From an uncultured Gemmatimonadota bacterium (lineage in GTDB: Bacteria; Gemmatimonadota; Gemmatimonadetes; Gemmatimonadales; GWC2-71-9), in assembly GCA_913009915.1 (NCBI GenBank), contig CAJVYZ010000138.1, positions 1-7,085 of the forward strand: a stretch of DNA of 7,085 nt. Reading direction: 5' to 3'. This document shows, one piece after another, positions 5,811 through 7,085 of the stretch. Positions within the stretch are counted from its first letter, which is position 1. Each line of letters starts with the position of its first letter. The notes beneath the pieces were generated by a model, which did no database searches, had not been told where the DNA came from, and saw only the letters and a list, made by a program, of their open reading frames with translations. The translations under genes and the position numbers were made by a program.

Positions 5811-7027
5811 CAGGTGGGTTGGCTGGTCCGCGTCGATTCGGCGTCAGCCGGGCGAGGACGGAACAGGAGAGCGAACAGGATGAACACGGCGCCGGCGCCG
5901 GCCGCTGGAATCAGCCAGATGGCCTGCCAGTCGTGCCCCCCGCCGGCGAGAGTATAGTGCTCCACGACTCGACCCGACAACCAGGCGCCGATGAACAGGC
6001 CCAAGCCCATGGTGACGAAGGCGATGAATCCCTGGGCCGCGGCGCGGATCTTCACCCCGGCTCGCTGGTCGACGTATATCTGGCCCGTCACGAAGAAGAA
6101 GTCGTAGCGGATACCGTGGAGGATGATGCCGAGGTACAGCGCCCAGATCAGACCGCCGGCATCGCCGTAGGCGAACAGGAGATAGCGGACGGCCCAGGCG
6201 GCCATCCCCACGAGCAGGATCCGCTTGACGCCCCAGCGGAGCAGGAACCACGGCAGCGCCACCATGAAGGCGATCTCCGACATCTGGCCCATGGTCATCT
6301 TGCTGGCCGGCTCGGCCATGCCGATTTCGTTGAGGTACAGGTTGGTGAAGGCGTAGTAGAACTGCAGCGGAATGCTGAGGAGGAACGAGCCGATCACGAA
6401 GGTGGCGAACGACCGGTCCTTCATGAGCGCCAAGGCGTCGAGCCCCAGCACGTCACGGATGTTGAGGGGCGCTCCAGCCGCGTGCGGCGGAGTGTGTGGC
6501 AACGTGAGGGAGTAGAGGCCCATTATGACGGACGCCCCCGCGGCGATCCGCATGGGGATGGCGGTGTCTTCCAGCGCCAGGCGTCCCACGATCAGTCCGG
6601 CCACGATCCAGCCGATGGTGCCCAGCACCCGGATGCGGGGGAAGTCCTTGGCCGCGTCGTCGATGTTGTCGAACGAAAGCGAGTTGGTGAGCGCCAACGT
6701 CGGCATGTAGCACAGTGCGTAGAGTATCAGGGCGGGGTAGAACACCCGGAACTCCGTGGCCGTCGAAGCGAAGTAGAGTACCGCCGCGCCTGCCAGGTGC
6801 AACGACGCCAGAATGCGTTCGGTCGAAAAAAACCGATCGGCCACCATCCCCACGAAAAACGGCGACACGATCGCCGCCAGCGCGGTACTGCCGTAGGCCA
6901 GACCGATTTGGCTCCCGCTGAACTCCCGGGTCTGGCCCAGGTAGGTGCCCATGGTGACGAACCACGCCCCCCAGATGAAATACTGGAGGAACATCATGGT
7001 CGAGAGTCTGGATCGCGTTCCGAACAT
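5810..7027 (-). CDS. MFS permease of the nucleoside:H+ symporter (NupG/XapB-like) type
   Basis: This 405-residue inner-membrane protein shows about twelve hydrophobic segments, the usual length and topology for an MFS carrier. Family-like blocks are [20 protein letters not shown] (8-27), [14 protein letters not shown] (60-73, the MFS loop 2-3 motif), [16 protein letters not shown] (129-144) and [18 protein letters not shown] (303-320). These match the nucleoside:H+ symporter branch named after E. coli NupG. In sugar-catabolic loci proteins of this branch are often linked to sugar uptake rather than nucleosides, so the substrate is left open; import of a sugar, keto-sugar or cyclitol is inferred from the neighbours. 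The ATG at 7027 is preceded by a weak GAGA-type Shine-Dalgarno. It is the first gene of a two-gene operon with the Tat-exported oxidoreductase. A 7-bp repeat array lies directly upstream in place of a recognisable promoter. Confidence 0.87.
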   Translation of the reverse strand: MFGTRSRLSTMMFLQYFIWGAWFVTMGTYLGQTREFSGSQIGLAYGSTALAAIVSPFFVGMVADRFFSTERILASLHLAGAAVLYFASTATEFRVFYPALILYALCYMPTLALTNSLSFDNIDDAAKDFPRIRVLGTIGWIVAGLIVGRLALEDTAIPMRIAAGASVIMGLYSLTLPHTPPHAAGAPLNIRDVLGLDALALMKDRSFATFVIGSFLLSIPLQFYYAFTNLYLNEIGMAEPASKMTMGQMSEIAFMVALPWFLLRWGVKRILLVGMAAWAVRYLLFAYGDAGGLIWALYLGIILHGIRYDFFFVTGQIYVDQRAGVKIRAAAQGFIAFVTMGLGLFIGAWLSGRVVEHYTLAGGGHDWQAIWLIPAAGAGAVFILFALLFRPRPADAESTRTSQPT

Positions 7028-7038
7028 GGATTCTCAAT

Positions 7039-7085
7039 GTGTAGTGCGTAGGACATCGGGCGTAGGGCGTAGGACGTAGGGCGTG
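7039..7085. repeat. Heptamer array, GCGTAGG units, cut by window edge
   Basis: Units with period 7 are GTGTAGT, GCGTAGG, ACATCGG, GCGTAGG, GCGTAGG, ACGTAGG and a partial GCGTG at the window end, so the array continues beyond the edge. It begins 11 bp upstream of the permease start codon. Its unit is the reverse complement of the CCTACGC unit at 4422-4456, and 16 bp (7058-7073) are a perfect inverted match to 4443-4458. Confidence 0.88.

Noticed and set aside
5046..5957. Open frame of 303 codons on the + strand across the oxidoreductase/permease junction
   Set aside because: Low-complexity Gly/Val/Arg-rich translation without motifs, antisense to two well-supported genes.
5810..7027. Assigning the permease specifically to nucleoside uptake
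   Set aside because: Sequence resembles the NupG branch, but no nucleoside-metabolism gene is nearby and the neighbours are sugar oxidoreductases, so only the family is claimed.
5801..7051. Open frame of 416 codons on the + strand, antisense to the permease
   Set aside because: Its translation is hydrophilic and rich in His, Gln, Glu, Gly and Arg with no family motif, while the - strand frame gives a clear 12-TM MFS carrier with conserved blocks. It also crosses an operon junction that is well explained on the - strand.
7039..7085. G-rich heptamer array considered as a telomere-like end of a linear replicon
   Set aside because: The same unit occurs inside the window at 4422-4458, and the window edge is an arbitrary cut, so nothing shows a physical end.

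Overview
The window is GC-rich bacterial DNA carrying six protein genes: four on the + strand, then two on the - strand running towards them. The combination of Tat-exported Gfo/Idh/MocA oxidoreductases, GMC dehydrogenases with a gluconate-2-dehydrogenase-subunit-3 partner, AP-endonuclease-2-fold sugar isomerases and NupG-like MFS permeases suggests a free-living, sugar-degrading, Gram-negative-type heterotroph of the Acidobacteriota, Gemmatimonadota, Planctomycetota or Verrucomicrobiota kind. The phylum is inferred from family usage and style; no rRNA or other marker gene is present.

Layout. 1-659 (+): 3' part of a TIM-barrel sugar phosphate isomerase/epimerase, cut by the window edge. 660-778: a gap filled by two oppositely oriented 7-bp tandem repeat arrays. 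779-2473 (+): FAD-dependent GMC dehydrogenase catalytic subunit with a CxxCxxCxxxC cluster motif. 2479-3075 (+): its small Tat-signal partner. 3072-4310 (+): a cytoplasmic Gfo/Idh/MocA oxidoreductase whose GTG start overlaps the previous stop codon. 4311-4460: a convergent gap with a REP-like palindrome and a G-rich/C-rich heptamer array. 4461-5795 (-): a second Gfo/Idh/MocA protein, this one with a Tat signal. 5810-7027 (-): a 12-TM MFS permease of the nucleoside:H+ symporter type, upstream in the same operon. 7028-7085: the start of another heptamer array, cut by the window edge. No gap exceeds 300 bases; no tRNA, rRNA, CRISPR array or transposase gene was seen.

How the genes may work together (inference). 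The GMC/small-subunit pair resembles periplasmic glucoside 3-dehydrogenase or FAD-glucose dehydrogenase complexes, in which the small subunit carries the catalytic subunit through the Tat system. Such enzymes oxidise sugar hydroxyls, in glucoside 3-dehydrogenases at C3. Gfo/Idh/MocA enzymes and TIM-barrel isomerases are the usual downstream steps for keto-sugars and keto-inositols, and the MFS permease could import the product. The window therefore looks like a sugar or cyclitol oxidation locus, possibly of the 3-keto-glycoside type, with one redox enzyme exported and one kept in the cytoplasm. No cytochrome c acceptor and no recognisable glycoside-cleaving enzyme lie within these 7 kb.

The most unusual non-coding signal is that all three intergenic gaps longer than 20 bp contain tandem repeats with a strict 7-bp period, placed right beside start or stop codons. 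Two of them share the same unit (GCGTAGG) and bracket the - strand operon in inverted orientation.
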